From: Micavibrio aeruginosavorus_D
Lineage (GTDB): Bacteria > Pseudomonadota > Alphaproteobacteria > Micavibrionales > Micavibrionaceae
Direction of reading: 5' to 3'
DNA length: 64,000 bases
Assembly: GCF_051245535.1 (NCBI RefSeq)
Contig: NZ_CP195303.1
Span: 434,001 to 498,000, forward strand
The notes under the pieces were generated by a model, which was not told the DNA's origin, did not search any database, and worked only from the letters and a program-made list of their open reading frames with translations. The position numbers were made by a program, and so were the translations under genes. Positions 1 through 9,035 of the stretch are shown one piece after another; within the stretch, counting starts at the first letter, position 1; each line of letters opens with the position of its first letter.

Positions 1-983
1 GGGCCGATATGGGCTATCTGGCCCACGTGATTGCGATGGAGGAAATTTCCCGCGCATCGGCGTCTGTGGCGTTGTCCTACGGCGCACACTCAAACCTGTG
101 TGTGAACCAGATCAACCGCAATGGGAATAAAGCCCAGCGTGAAAAATACCTGCCGAAACTGATTTCCGGCGATCATGTTGGGGCGCTGGCCATGTCCGAA
201 CCGGGGGCTGGGTCGGATGTTGTGTCCATGAAACTGCGCGCGGATAAAAAGGGCGATCGTTACGTTCTGAACGGCAACAAAATGTGGATCACCAACGGAC
301 CCGACGCGGACACGCTGGTTGTCTACGCCAAAACTGACATGGATGCGGGATCACGCGGCATTACCGCTTTTATCATTGAAAAGGGTATGAAGGGCTTCAC
401 CACGGCGCAGAAGCTGGACAAGCTGGGCATGCGCGGGTCCAACACCTGTGAATTGGTGTTTCAGGACTGCGAAGTGCCGGAAGAAAATGTTCTGGGCGAG
501 GTGGGTAAGGGCGTAAAGGTCCTGATGTCCGGTCTGGATTACGAACGCGTTGTTCTGTCCGGTGGTCCGCTGGGCATTATGCAGGCCTGCATGGATGTGG
601 TTGTGCCGTATCTGCACGAACGCAAACAATTCGGCCAATCCATTGGTGAGTTTCAGTTGATGCAGGGCAAAGTGGCCGATATGTACACGACCTTGTCGGC
701 GCAACGGGCCTATGTTTACGCCGTTGCCGCCGCGTGTGACCGGGGCGAAACCACGCGCAAGGACGCCGCCGGATGCATTCTGGCCAGTGCCGAAGCCGCA
801 ACGCAAATGGCGTTGCAGGCGATTCAATGTCTGGGTGGTAACGGGTACATCAACGAATATCCGACGGGCCGTTTGCTGCGCGATGCGAAATTGTATGAAA
901 TCGGCGCGGGCACATCGGAAATTCGCCGCATGTTAATCGGCCGCGAATTGTTCGAAGAAACCGGCAACCGCCGCGCCGCGTAA
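1..983 (+). CDS. ivd: Isovaleryl-CoA dehydrogenase, C-terminal part (5' end outside window)
   Basis: Flavoprotein of leucine breakdown that oxidises isovaleryl-CoA to 3-methylcrotonyl-CoA and passes electrons to ETF. The reading frame is open from the first base, so the true start lies upstream; an internal ATG at 9 is not the start. Visible acyl-CoA dehydrogenase signatures are 'ALAMSEPGAGSD' for FAD and substrate contact, 'WITNGPDAD', and the C-terminal 'QCLGGNGY' plus 'RDAKLYEIGAGTSEIRR'. 'YERVVLSGGPLG' lies where isovaleryl-CoA dehydrogenases carry their catalytic Glu. From memory the match to mitochondrial IVD is close over the whole length, so the specific assignment is favoured over a generic acyl-CoA dehydrogenase. 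A strong hairpin terminator follows at once. Confidence 0.92.
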   Translation, partial: ADMGYLAHVIAMEEISRASASVALSYGAHSNLCVNQINRNGNKAQREKYLPKLISGDHVGALAMSEPGAGSDVVSMKLRADKKGDRYVLNGNKMWITNGPDADTLVVYAKTDMDAGSRGITAFIIEKGMKGFTTAQKLDKLGMRGSNTCELVFQDCEVPEENVLGEVGKGVKVLMSGLDYERVVLSGGPLGIMQACMDVVVPYLHERKQFGQSIGEFQLMQGKVADMYTTLSAQRAYVYAVAAACDRGETTRKDAAGCILASAEAATQMALQAIQCLGGNGYINEYPTGRLLRDAKLYEIGAGTSEIRRMLIGRELFEETGNRRAA

Positions 984-988
984 ATCAT

Positions 989-1020
989 AAAAAAACCCCG
1001 CCAGTTCGGCGGGGTTTTTT
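989..1020. terminator. Bidirectional intrinsic terminator
   Basis: A/T-flanked stem AACCCCGCC / GGCGGGGTT with loop AGTTC and T runs on both strands. It lies between the convergent dehydrogenase and YffB-type genes and can serve both. Confidence 0.9.
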
Positions 1021-1021
1021 C

Positions 1022-1372
1022 TTATTTGAAAAGTTTCTGGTAATCGTCGGGGGTGAACCCCAGTTGGATTGTTTTTCCCTTTACCAACAGAGGGCGTTTG
1101 ATCAGGCTGGGGTTATCAAGAGCGGCTTTAATGGCGGATTTCTCGTTCATGCCGTCCTTCACATCATCCGGCAAAGCGCGCCATGACGTGCCCTTGCGGT
1201 TGATGACATTATCCCACCCATGTTCGGCGATGGCGGATTTCAGGATGTCGGAATCCGCGCCTTCTTTCTTATAATCGTGGAAGTCATAGGCGATTTTATG
1301 CGCGTCCAGCCACACAAACGCTTTCTTCATCGTGTCGCAATTTTTAATGCCATAGATTTTAACGGCGGCCAT
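1022..1372 (-). CDS. yffB: ArsC-fold reductase-like protein, YffB type
   Basis: Small thioredoxin-fold protein of the arsenate reductase/Spx superfamily, YffB branch; 116 residues, close to the roughly 115-120 usual for it. The N-terminal 'YGIKNCDTMKKA' carries the single conserved Cys, and 'RKGTSWRAL', 'IKRPLL' and 'LGFTPDDY' match the family in order. The physiological substrate of YffB proteins is unsettled; glutathione-dependent thiol reduction has been proposed. The start at 1372 is chosen because the match begins there and it lies 7 bases after the stop of the upstream 82-residue gene, suggesting an operon. The frame stays open further upstream, but that stretch overlaps the neighbour. 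Confidence 0.87.
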   Translation of the reverse strand: MAAVKIYGIKNCDTMKKAFVWLDAHKIAYDFHDYKKEGADSDILKSAIAEHGWDNVINRKGTSWRALPDDVKDGMNEKSAIKAALDNPSLIKRPLLVKGKTIQLGFTPDDYQKLFK

Positions 1373-1379
1373 TGTGCGC

Positions 1380-1628
1380 TTAACCGATCTGGAAATCCGG
1401 GGTGATGCGGATTTTGCCATCGGCGCCGGTTTCAACATTCACATTCACACGGTTCGGGTTGTGCATCTGGTCGTGCATGCGGCCTTCCCATTTCACGCGC
1501 AGGGTCAGGCCGTTTTGTGCGGCCACATCCTGCATGTTGGTCAGAACGTCATCCATATCGCATGTCATGCGTTGCGGATTTTTCAGGGTTTGGCCTGCGA
1601 ATTGTCCAAAAATTTTGCTTAAATCCAT
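1380..1628 (-). CDS. Conserved-looking hypothetical protein, 82 residues
   Basis: Not recognised. The product is soluble, with no signal peptide or membrane segment: an N-terminal amphipathic stretch (MDLSKIFGQFAGQTL), then a segment predicted as beta strands ('LTLRVKWEGRM', 'NRVNVNVETG', 'KIRITPDFQIG'). A clear ribosome binding site (CAGGAG, about 8 bases before the ATG) and tight spacing to the following yffB-like gene argue that it is real. It probably shares a promoter in the 185-base gap to the divergent oxidoreductase gene. Confidence 0.65.
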   Translation of the reverse strand: MDLSKIFGQFAGQTLKNPQRMTCDMDDVLTNMQDVAAQNGLTLRVKWEGRMHDQMHNPNRVNVNVETGADGKIRITPDFQIG

Positions 1629-1813
1629 AATCTTGCTCCTGTCAAAGAATAGGGGTGCAGGTTACATGAGGGAAACAGCGCATCACAAGCGCAATTCACC
1701 CTTCATGCACCGCACCAATTCGACGGTGTTGCCCTAGAAAACCAAGGCTGTCTGCTGTAGTTTATGGGCCATCAAGCAAGAATCTTCTGAATAACCATAA
1801 TGCCGGGGACGAT

Positions 1814-4800
1814 ATGGCACAGGCACTGCGCAAGGTTTCACTGAAAGATAAATACGAGCTGCATGAAGGTGTGGCGTACATGTCCGGGCTGCAGGCCTTG
1901 GCGCGTATTCCGCTGATCCAGCGGCAACGTGATATCGCGGCGGGCTTGAATACGGCGGGGTTCATCTCTGGCTATCGCGGATCGCCGCTGGGTGGGTATG
2001 ACCGTGAACTGGTGCGGGCGCAAAAATATCTCGATCCGCTGAACGTGAAATTCGTTCCGGGCGTGAACGAAGATCTGGCCGCCACCGCCGTGTGGGGCAC
2101 ACAACAAGTCAATTTGATGCCGGGCGCGAAGGTCGACGGTGTCTTTGGTATCTGGTACGGCAAGGCCCCGGGTGTAGACCGCAGTGGCGACGTGATGCGT
2201 CACGCCAGCGCCAACGGCACTGCGCCCAAGGGCGGCGTTCTGGCCATCTTCGGCGACGACCACGCATGTAAATCATCCACACTGGCGTGCCAGTCGGATC
2301 ATGCGCTGTACGCCATGCAAATTCCGCAACTGTATCCGGCGAATATTCAGGAATTTGTTGAATATGGCCTGCTGGGCATTGCCATGTCGCGCTATTCCGG
2401 GTGCTGGACGGCGATGAAGGTGACATCGGAAACGGTGGAAACATCGGGCACGGTGGATCTGGCGGGTGAAAACCGCGAAATTCTCTATCCGGATGAAACG
2501 GAATTCCAAATGCCAGCGGGCGGGGTGCATATCCGCCTGAACGACACGCCGCGCGAAATTGATTTCCGCCTGCAAAACTACAAACTGTTTGCGTGCCACG
2601 CCTTTGCGCGCAAGAACAAGATCGACCGCGTGATCTGGGATAGCCCGAAACCGCGTTTCGGCATCATCACCTCCGGCAAATCCTATGCCGATGTGCGTCA
2701 GGCGTTGCAGGATCTGGGCATTACCGAAGAGATCGCGCAACAAATTGGCCTGCGCGTGTACAAGGTCGGCATGACCTGGCCGCTGGAGCCAATCGGGATT
2801 CAAAATTTCGTCGAAGGGTTGGAAGAAATCCTGATCGTCGAAGAAAAACGCGAATTTATCGAATATCAGTTGAAGCAGCAGGTTTACAACTGGGAAGCAG
2901 GCCGCCGCCCGCCGGTGATCGTTGGGAAATATGATGAAAAGGGCGAGCGTTTGCTGCCCCTGCATAACGATCAATCGGTTGGTCTGGTCGCGCGCGTGAT
3001 TGCGCAGCGGATCGAGCGGTTTTACCGCACCGACCGGATTAACGACGCCCTGAAATTCTACGAAGGGTACGAGGCGAAAGAGCAGGGCTATGTGCCGCCA
3101 TCGCTGCGCCGTCCGTGGTATTGCTCGGGCTGCCCGCACAACACATCGACGAAAGTGCCGGATGGTTCGTTCGCCATGGTGGGCATCGGTTGCCACTACA
3201 TGGTGCAATGGATGGACCGCAATTCCGCCCTGTGCACGCAAATGGGTGGTGAAGGGGTGCCATGGATTGGGTCATCACCGTTCAGTGAAACCAAACACAT
3301 CTTTGCCAACCTTGGCGATGGAACATATTTCCATTCCGGGTCGCTGGCCATTCGTGCGTCGGTCGCGGCGAAGGTGAATATTACGTACAAAATTTTGTAC
3401 AACGATGCGGTCGCCATGACCGGTGGACAACATGTGGACGGCGATCTGCCCGTCTGGCGCGTCGCGCAACAGGTGATGTCCGAAGGTGTGGTCAAGGCCT
3501 GGATTTTGACCGAGGATATGGGGCGGTATAAAGACCGTTCGCAAATTCCGGCGGGCGTTCCGGTGATGGGCCGTGAATGGTTGCCGAAAATCATGCAGGA
3601 ATGCCGCGAAACACCCGGCACCACCATTATTATTTACGATCAAACCTGCGCCGCCGAAAAACGTCGCCGCCGCAAACGCGGCCAATACCCGGACCCGGCG
3701 AAGCGCGTGGTGATTAACCAATCCGTGTGCGAAGGCTGTGGTGATTGTTCTGTTCAATCCAACTGCATTGCCGTGCAACCGTTGGAAACCGAATATGGCC
3801 GCAAACGCCAGATCAACCAGTCCATGTGCAACAAGGACTTTTCCTGTCTGAAAGGCTTCTGCCCGTCCTTCGTAACGATTGAGGGCGGAGAGCTGCGTAA
3901 AAATGCCCCGGCCAAGGCGGATGATGTGTTTTCATCCATCCCGATGCCGAACGTTCCGCAAATGACGAGCGCCTATAACATCCTTGTCCCCGGTGTTGGT
4001 GGCACGGGCGTTCTGACCGTTGGGGCCTTGCTGGGCATGGCCGCACATTTGGAAGGCAAATGCAGCGCCATTCTGGATTCCACCGGGCTGGCACAAAAGG
4101 GCGGCGAGGTGTTGAGCCACGTTCGTCTGGCGCCGGAGCAAGACATGCTCCATAACGGCCACATTATCGCGGGCGGCACCGATTTGTTGCTGGCGTGCGA
4201 TATTGTTTCCGCCGTGGGCAAGGCCGCGCACGAAACATTGAACGCCGATAAAACCATTGCCGTTGCCAACATCGACAACACTCCGGTTGCGGCCTTCGTT
4301 CTTGATAACCAGATGGATTTCAAAAACGACGATATCCGTGCGGAATTGGTTGCCGCAACGAAAACCCAATATTTCGTTGATGCGACATTGACCACGGGTG
4401 TTTTGTTGGGCGACGAAATGGGCACCAACGTGTTTATGATGGGCTATGCCTGGCAGAAGGGCTTGATCCCGGTCAGCTTCGAGGCCATCGATCGCGCCAT
4501 CGAACTGAACGGCGTGTCGATTGACGATAACCGCAAGGCGTTCGCCTTCGGCCGTCTGGCCGCCCATAACCCCGCCTTGATGGATGAAATGGTGGCCGCC
4601 GCGCGTGGCCCGCTGGGTGAGGAGGGGATTTCCACCGCACTTGATGAGATCATCACCAAACGCGTGGGCTACCTGACCGATTATCAGGATGCCGCCTATG
4701 CCAACCGTTACCTGAATGCGGTGAAGCGTTTCGATGCGTGGCCGGATTTGAAAGAAGCGGTGGCAAAGAATTACCACAAGCTGCTGGCATACAAAGACGA

Positions 4801-5281
4801 GTATGAAGTGGCTCGCCTGTACACCAATGGTGACTTCATCAAGTCGGTGCAGGCGCAGTTTACCGGCAACTATAAACTGACCTTCAACCTCGCTCCGCCG
4901 ATCATGGAACAAACCGACCCGGCGACGGGCCGTCCGAAAAAACGTACCTTTGGTCCGTGGATGATGGGGGCCTTGCGCCTGCTGGCGAAGTTCAAGGGCC
5001 TGCGCGGCACGGCCTTCGATCCGTTTGGCCGCTTGAAGGACCGCAAGGAAGAACGTGCGCTGATCGCCGAATATGAAGCGATGATGGATGCTGTTCTGAC
5101 CGCCGTGAACTCCAACAATGCCGCCCTGTGCCGCGATATTCTGGCCCTGCCGGATATGGTGCGTGGCTATGGCCCGGTGAAGGATGGCAACATCAAGACT
5201 TTCCGCGGTCAAAAGGCCGTTCTGCTGACCCGCCTGCGCGGTGGGGCCGGGGCAAAGCCGGAAACCCGCGCGGCAGCGTAG
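1814..5281 (+). CDS. Indolepyruvate ferredoxin oxidoreductase, fused alpha-gamma-beta form
   Basis: Thiamine-diphosphate and iron-sulfur enzyme that oxidatively decarboxylates aryl- and other 2-oxo acids to acyl-CoA with ferredoxin as acceptor. At 1155 residues it is the single-chain form common in proteobacteria. The order is an N-terminal pyrimidine-binding region, the TPP region with 'CSGCPHNTST' near residue 437 and 'GIGCHY', an iron-sulfur segment starting at Cys639 ('CEGCGDCSVQSNC', then a second set 'CNKDFSCLKGFC'), and a C-terminal gamma-like domain with 'GVGGTGVLTVG' at about residue 727. The start is an ATG shortly after GGGGA. With the upstream isovaleryl-CoA dehydrogenase it suggests an amino-acid catabolic theme. 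The exact 2-oxo acid cannot be read from sequence. Confidence 0.92.
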   Translation: MAQALRKVSLKDKYELHEGVAYMSGLQALARIPLIQRQRDIAAGLNTAGFISGYRGSPLGGYDRELVRAQKYLDPLNVKFVPGVNEDLAATAVWGTQQVNLMPGAKVDGVFGIWYGKAPGVDRSGDVMRHASANGTAPKGGVLAIFGDDHACKSSTLACQSDHALYAMQIPQLYPANIQEFVEYGLLGIAMSRYSGCWTAMKVTSETVETSGTVDLAGENREILYPDETEFQMPAGGVHIRLNDTPREIDFRLQNYKLFACHAFARKNKIDRVIWDSPKPRFGIITSGKSYADVRQALQDLGITEEIAQQIGLRVYKVGMTWPLEPIGIQNFVEGLEEILIVEEKREFIEYQLKQQVYNWEAGRRPPVIVGKYDEKGERLLPLHNDQSVGLVARVIAQRIERFYRTDRINDALKFYEGYEAKEQGYVPPSLRRPWYCSGCPHNTSTKVPDGSFAMVGIGCHYMVQWMDRNSALCTQMGGEGVPWIGSSPFSETKHIFANLGDGTYFHSGSLAIRASVAAKVNITYKILYNDAVAMTGGQHVDGDLPVWRVAQQVMSEGVVKAWILTEDMGRYKDRSQIPAGVPVMGREWLPKIMQECRETPGTTIIIYDQTCAAEKRRRRKRGQYPDPAKRVVINQSVCEGCGDCSVQSNCIAVQPLETEYGRKRQINQSMCNKDFSCLKGFCPSFVTIEGGELRKNAPAKADDVFSSIPMPNVPQMTSAYNILVPGVGGTGVLTVGALLGMAAHLEGKCSAILDSTGLAQKGGEVLSHVRLAPEQDMLHNGHIIAGGTDLLLACDIVSAVGKAAHETLNADKTIAVANIDNTPVAAFVLDNQMDFKNDDIRAELVAATKTQYFVDATLTTGVLLGDEMGTNVFMMGYAWQKGLIPVSFEAIDRAIELNGVSIDDNRKAFAFGRLAAHNPALMDEMVAAARGPLGEEGISTALDEIITKRVGYLTDYQDAAYANRYLNAVKRFDAWPDLKEAVAKNYHKLLAYKDEYEVARLYTNGDFIKSVQAQFTGNYKLTFNLAPPIMEQTDPATGRPKKRTFGPWMMGALRLLAKFKGLRGTAFDPFGRLKDRKEERALIAEYEAMMDAVLTAVNSNNAALCRDILALPDMVRGYGPVKDGNIKTFRGQKAVLLTRLRGGAGAKPETRAAA

Positions 5282-5297
5282 TATTGTTTACATAATC

Positions 5298-5343
5298 AAA
5301 ACCCCTTCCCATGTTGTTGTGCAATATGGGAAGGGTTTTTTAT
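5298..5343 (+). terminator. Intrinsic terminator after the oxidoreductase gene
   Basis: Stem ACCC(C)TTCCCAT / ATGGGAAGGGT with a one-base bulge, loop of about 13 bases, followed by TTTTT. Confidence 0.85.
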
Positions 5344-5415
5344 TGACAGAAAACGGCCTGGGTCCTCTTATACCTCCCTTAATCATAAAAAGAATTGAAC
5401 AGGGAATTTATAGGT

Positions 5416-7149
5416 ATGTCTGGCCGCCTTCGCCGTCTGCGCGATCTATTCAAACTTGAATCTGCCAACACCGGATGGGATTGCCCCGTCATTACGCCGG
5501 AAATTTCGGCCCAGAAGCGCAAAGAGCTTCTGGAGGCCACAATGCTGGAAACACCGCGCAGTGCTACGCGGACCATTCTGGGTGTTTTGTCACCGTATTG
5601 GGTTAAGGCAGGCAAGATTGAACGCGGTATTGCGACAGGTCTGCTGGCGACATCGCTGTTTATGACATGGTATTCCGTCCAGATGACCGTGGAATTCGGT
5701 GAATGGAGTGGCGGTCTGACCAACACAGTCCAGCATTTGTCGCAGTCGGTAAAAACCGCGCGCCCTGAATTGATTGCCAAATCGCTTGATCAATATCCGG
5801 CCCTGAAAACGGCAATGAATGAACATCCAATCCTGAACGAAGCCATTCACGTTTATCCCGACCTGACCGCTTTTCTGAATAATAAAAAATTCGCCGACGT
5901 CATAAAACACGACGCCGCCCTGCAAGAAGTTTTGAACAAGAACTCTTCGCTGGAGGAGTTGGTGACGGCATTGCCCGGCGTTGAAAAAGCCATCACACAA
6001 AGCCCCGAATTGATGGGGCAGGTCAGTGCGATGAAAACGCATTTGACCAAAAATTTAATGGAGCTGCCGGAAACGCAAGAGCATTTGAATACGCTCAAAA
6101 GCCTGAGCGGGAGCGGATTTATTGATGCGTGGGGAAAAGCCGCGAAAGCCACCTATACCGGGACCACCCATGTCCTGAAAAACGGGTGGAGCGACAGCGA
6201 TGCCCAGTTGAAGGACATGAAGGGTTCGCTGCGCGATGCGTGGTACAACAAGGATCTGGCGACCATTGCGCTGAAATTCACGGCCATGGCCATTATTTCG
6301 TACAAGGCCGCGCAATATTTCGCCCTGCGCTGGCGGCTGTGGTCCACGGGGTACTACACCAACCGCTGGACAACATCATCGGCCTATATGCGCATGAAAA
6401 ACCTGTTCAATAACATTGATAACCCGGCGCAGCGGATTGAGCAGGACCCGGCAAAATTCACGGCGGGTGCGGTGTCATTGATGACGGGCGTGACCAGCGC
6501 GGGGATTACGCTTGGCGCATTTTCCAGCCAGTTATTGGCGATGGGGCCATTGTTTGGTGTGACGGGCGGTTTCTTCTGGCTTGGCGCGGTCTATGCTGCG
6601 GCTTTGACGGCGCTGACGATGAAGGCTGGGTACAGACTGCCATCCATTCAACGGGCGCAACAACGCCGTGATGCGGATTTGCGCGCCGTTCTGGATAAAA
6701 TTCACAGCAATGCCGATGTCGTCGCACAGAACAAAACAGAATCGGTTGAGCGTGAATTGGTCAATCGCCGCCTGACCCCGGTGATGAAGAACTCGGTGCG
6801 TGAAATCGGGACACAGGTCAAACTGATTTTGGTGGATGCCACGGCCGGGAACCTGTCGATTCCCATTCCATGGATTGTTGGGGCCTTTGGTGTGGCGGCG
6901 GGCACGGCGTCCATGGGAACCGTATCGATGATCAACTATGCCTTTAACCGCGTGACATCGGCGATGAGCTTCGTTGTCAATCGCTTCGAACAATTATCGC
7001 AGATGAAAGCCACGGCGGATCGTATCTATATGTTCGATCGCGCGGTGCAGGCGGCGCATTACATCGATGCGGAAAAGAAAGCGGCGGCCAAGCGTGTCAT
7101 TGTGCCAAAAGATATGCCCGCCATGAAAATTTCCGGACCGGAGGCATAA
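5416..7149 (+). CDS. ABC transporter membrane subunit, SbmA/BacA-like, with repeat insertion
   Basis: Probable transmembrane half of a two-gene ABC transporter; the ATPase follows after one base. 577 residues. The fold resembles the 'ABC transmembrane region 2' class (SbmA/BacA, ABCD type): membrane segments near residues 70-90, 285-305, 360-400 and 485-505, and a helix with 'FALRWRLWSTGYYTNRW' that matches the 'RWR.WLT' signature of that family. Between the first and second membrane segments lies an extra helical region; residues 117-206 are a run of about nine 10-residue units. The ATG at 5416 is preferred (AGGG 11 bases upstream) over the TTG at 5395. Substrate unknown; relatives import peptides and fatty acyl compounds. 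Confidence 0.78.
   Translation: MSGRLRRLRDLFKLESANTGWDCPVITPEISAQKRKELLEATMLETPRSATRTILGVLSPYWVKAGKIERGIATGLLATSLFMTWYSVQMTVEFGEWSGGLTNTVQHLSQSVKTARPELIAKSLDQYPALKTAMNEHPILNEAIHVYPDLTAFLNNKKFADVIKHDAALQEVLNKNSSLEELVTALPGVEKAITQSPELMGQVSAMKTHLTKNLMELPETQEHLNTLKSLSGSGFIDAWGKAAKATYTGTTHVLKNGWSDSDAQLKDMKGSLRDAWYNKDLATIALKFTAMAIISYKAAQYFALRWRLWSTGYYTNRWTTSSAYMRMKNLFNNIDNPAQRIEQDPAKFTAGAVSLMTGVTSAGITLGAFSSQLLAMGPLFGVTGGFFWLGAVYAAALTALTMKAGYRLPSIQRAQQRRDADLRAVLDKIHSNADVVAQNKTESVERELVNRRLTPVMKNSVREIGTQVKLILVDATAGNLSIPIPWIVGAFGVAAGTASMGTVSMINYAFNRVTSAMSFVVNRFEQLSQMKATADRIYMFDRAVQAAHYIDAEKKAAAKRVIVPKDMPAMKISGPEA
5764..6033 (+). repeat. In-gene decapeptide repeat region
   Basis: Encodes residues 117-206 of the permease as about nine consecutive near-10-residue units. 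The pattern is Pro/Ser/Ala, any, Leu/Val, polar, polar, hydrophobic, hydrophobic, then three polar; examples are PALKTAMNEH and PGVEKAITQS. One unit is 9 residues and one is 11. The DNA is not identical between units, so this is an old or structurally selected repeat, not a recent duplication. Confidence 0.75.
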
Positions 7150-7150
7150 A

Positions 7151-8560
7151 ATGGCCAAAGCATTTGATGAATTTTACAAAAGCACCGGACCGATTGCGCA
7201 CAATGATGTGCCCTTCATCGTCGTGACCGAAAGTCAGGATGATTGCCCGGATATTCGGGCGTATGATCTGACCGTCCGCACACCGGGCGATAACCCGCGC
7301 GTTTTGTTACAGGGCGTAAACCTGCATTTCAAACCCGGCGACCGCGTTATTTTCACCGGCGAATCGGGCAGCGGCAAAACCACCGCCGTCAAAGCCCTGA
7401 TGAACAGTTGGGATTACGGGCAGGGGTTGGTGGTGATGCCGCGCAACGTGAAAACCATGTTGTTTTCCCAAGCGGCCTATGCACCCAATGCCAATCTTCG
7501 CACCATCCTGAACATGGCGACCGAGGGCAATGAAAAATTCACGGACCGCGAACTGCGCCATGCTTTGCAAACAGTTGGTTTGAACAAGCTGGTTGAACAG
7601 ATTCCCGGTCAACAGATTGAAATCCTGATTGATGAGATGACGGATCATCTCAAAAACACGTCCTATCTAAAAAAGGATGTCGGTCAAGTTGCTGTTGATT
7701 TTGTTCAGCGTCGTATTCCTGAATTATTTTCATCAGTACAATCTGTTCCGGATAAACAGCGGAATTATTTGTGTCAATCTCTGCGGGCTCTTGTGCCTGA
7801 AGGCGACTTTGACAATGTATTCCATCGCGTGGTTGATGCGATGGATAACGCATTGATGGCGCCGCTGCAAAAACGTCTGGCCTTGTTTGCGGCGGATATT
7901 GCCACCCGGAAGCGCGGAAAGATTTATGCCTATACGCCCGCAAAAATTAAATATTTTGCGTGGTCGTTGCGCCGTTCCCTGAATAAAGCAGTCAAATCCT
8001 ATATGGCGAATGATGATACGGATGATGCGTTCCGTGAAATTCGCCTGAATGAATATCAGGCCCGGCGTGTTGTTGACACAATCGTCAATCACACCCGCGA
8101 TGAAATGATGCGACAGGCTTCATCCGGCCCGATGCATCAAGTATTTAACGCCGCCAGCTGGCCCCTCAGTCTGGCCGCGGTGCGTATGAAAGCGCGCAGT
8201 GCGGTAAATGAGATTGTACAAGCTGTTACCTTCTTCATGGAAAAGCAGGTGATGACGGGGGATACCATGTCCCTGTCCGGTGGTGAACGGCAAAAGTTGA
8301 TGATCGCTATTGCCACCCTGCACCAGCCGGACATTCTGTTTCTGGATGAAATTACGGCGGCACTCGACAAGGAAACGGGGGCGGCCTTGTACAAAGATAT
8401 GCTGGATCATTTGCCCAAACACACAATTGTGCTGAGCATCGCGCATAACACGCATATTATGCCGTATCACAATCTGCATGCGCATCTGGAAAATCAGGGC
8501 ATTACCGTGCGGCGTATTGCGCAACAGGCCCCGGGCGTTACGCCGACCCCTTCGGTGTAA
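7151..8560 (+). CDS. ABC transporter ATP-binding subunit with a large internal insertion
   Basis: ATPase partner of the preceding permease. 469 residues with Walker A 'GESGSGKTT' starting at residue 70, signature 'LSGGERQKL' at 375, Walker B 'ILFLDEIT' with Asp399, and 'HN' near the end in the H-loop position ('SIAHNTH'). Walker A and the signature are about 300 residues apart, against roughly 95-100 in a typical ABC domain, so about 200 residues are inserted at the helical subdomain. The insert is mainly charged and helical and contains no second nucleotide site. Part of it (around 7640-7790) is visibly more A+T rich than the flanks. The 3' end overlaps the convergent thioesterase gene by 23 bases. 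Confidence 0.85.
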   Translation: MAKAFDEFYKSTGPIAHNDVPFIVVTESQDDCPDIRAYDLTVRTPGDNPRVLLQGVNLHFKPGDRVIFTGESGSGKTTAVKALMNSWDYGQGLVVMPRNVKTMLFSQAAYAPNANLRTILNMATEGNEKFTDRELRHALQTVGLNKLVEQIPGQQIEILIDEMTDHLKNTSYLKKDVGQVAVDFVQRRIPELFSSVQSVPDKQRNYLCQSLRALVPEGDFDNVFHRVVDAMDNALMAPLQKRLALFAADIATRKRGKIYAYTPAKIKYFAWSLRRSLNKAVKSYMANDDTDDAFREIRLNEYQARRVVDTIVNHTRDEMMRQASSGPMHQVFNAASWPLSLAAVRMKARSAVNEIVQAVTFFMEKQVMTGDTMSLSGGERQKLMIAIATLHQPDILFLDEITAALDKETGAALYKDMLDHLPKHTIVLSIAHNTHIMPYHNLHAHLENQGITVRRIAQQAPGVTPTPSV

Positions 8561-8969
8561 CGGCGCAGGTCAATTCGCTTTTCGCAATCAACTTGTCGGC
8601 ATCCGAGCGGATTTCGATATCCCAGACATGTTTGGTGCGGCCCAGATGCACGGGGCGGCACGTGGCGGTGACGAAACCGTCCTTCACCGGGCGCAAATGG
8701 TTGCAGGTGATGGCGGAACCGACCGCATAATGCGTATCCGCATCAATGCACATCAATGACGCAATGCTGCCCGCCGTTTCGGCCAGAACGCACGACGCAC
8801 CACCATGCAGGATTCCATGGATCTGGTGCGTGCGATGATCGACCGGCATACGCAACTTGATAAAATCCGTCCCAACCTCGCCAATTTCAATGCCCAAACG
8901 ATCGAGAATATTATCGTGTGTATTGAAATTGCGAATATCTTCAATGGAATAGGGTTTGAACCAGATCAT
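8538..8969 (-). CDS. Hotdog-fold thioesterase, PaaI/MenI-like
   Basis: 143-residue hotdog protein that probably hydrolyses an acyl-CoA thioester. The key segment 'HQIHGILHGGASCVLAETAGSIAS' region holds the 'HGG' turn and the Glu of 'LAETAG' used as catalytic acid in the PaaI/YdiI branch; 'GSAITCNHLRPV' and 'ATCRPVHLGRTKHVWDI' form the following strands. The substrate cannot be assigned. Its gene faces the ABC ATPase gene tail to tail with a 23-base overlap and is divergent from the methyltransferase gene. Confidence 0.85.
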   Translation of the reverse strand: MIWFKPYSIEDIRNFNTHDNILDRLGIEIGEVGTDFIKLRMPVDHRTHQIHGILHGGASCVLAETAGSIASLMCIDADTHYAVGSAITCNHLRPVKDGFVTATCRPVHLGRTKHVWDIEIRSDADKLIAKSELTCAVTPKGSA

Positions 8970-9035
8970 TGCTGTACGTCTCCTCGGTTGTGTGTAGAAT
9001 CGTACAGGGTATGCGTAAAGTCAACGGGGACATCC

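Noticed and set aside
3932..5212. 426-residue open frame opposite the oxidoreductase gene
   Set aside because: Shadow frame with His/Gln-rich low-complexity content; the plus strand encodes conserved motifs throughout.
8805..9035. Longer N terminus for the methyltransferase
   Set aside because: The extra region lies opposite the thioesterase gene and lacks a ribosome site; the ATG at 9036 has GGGGA at a proper distance.
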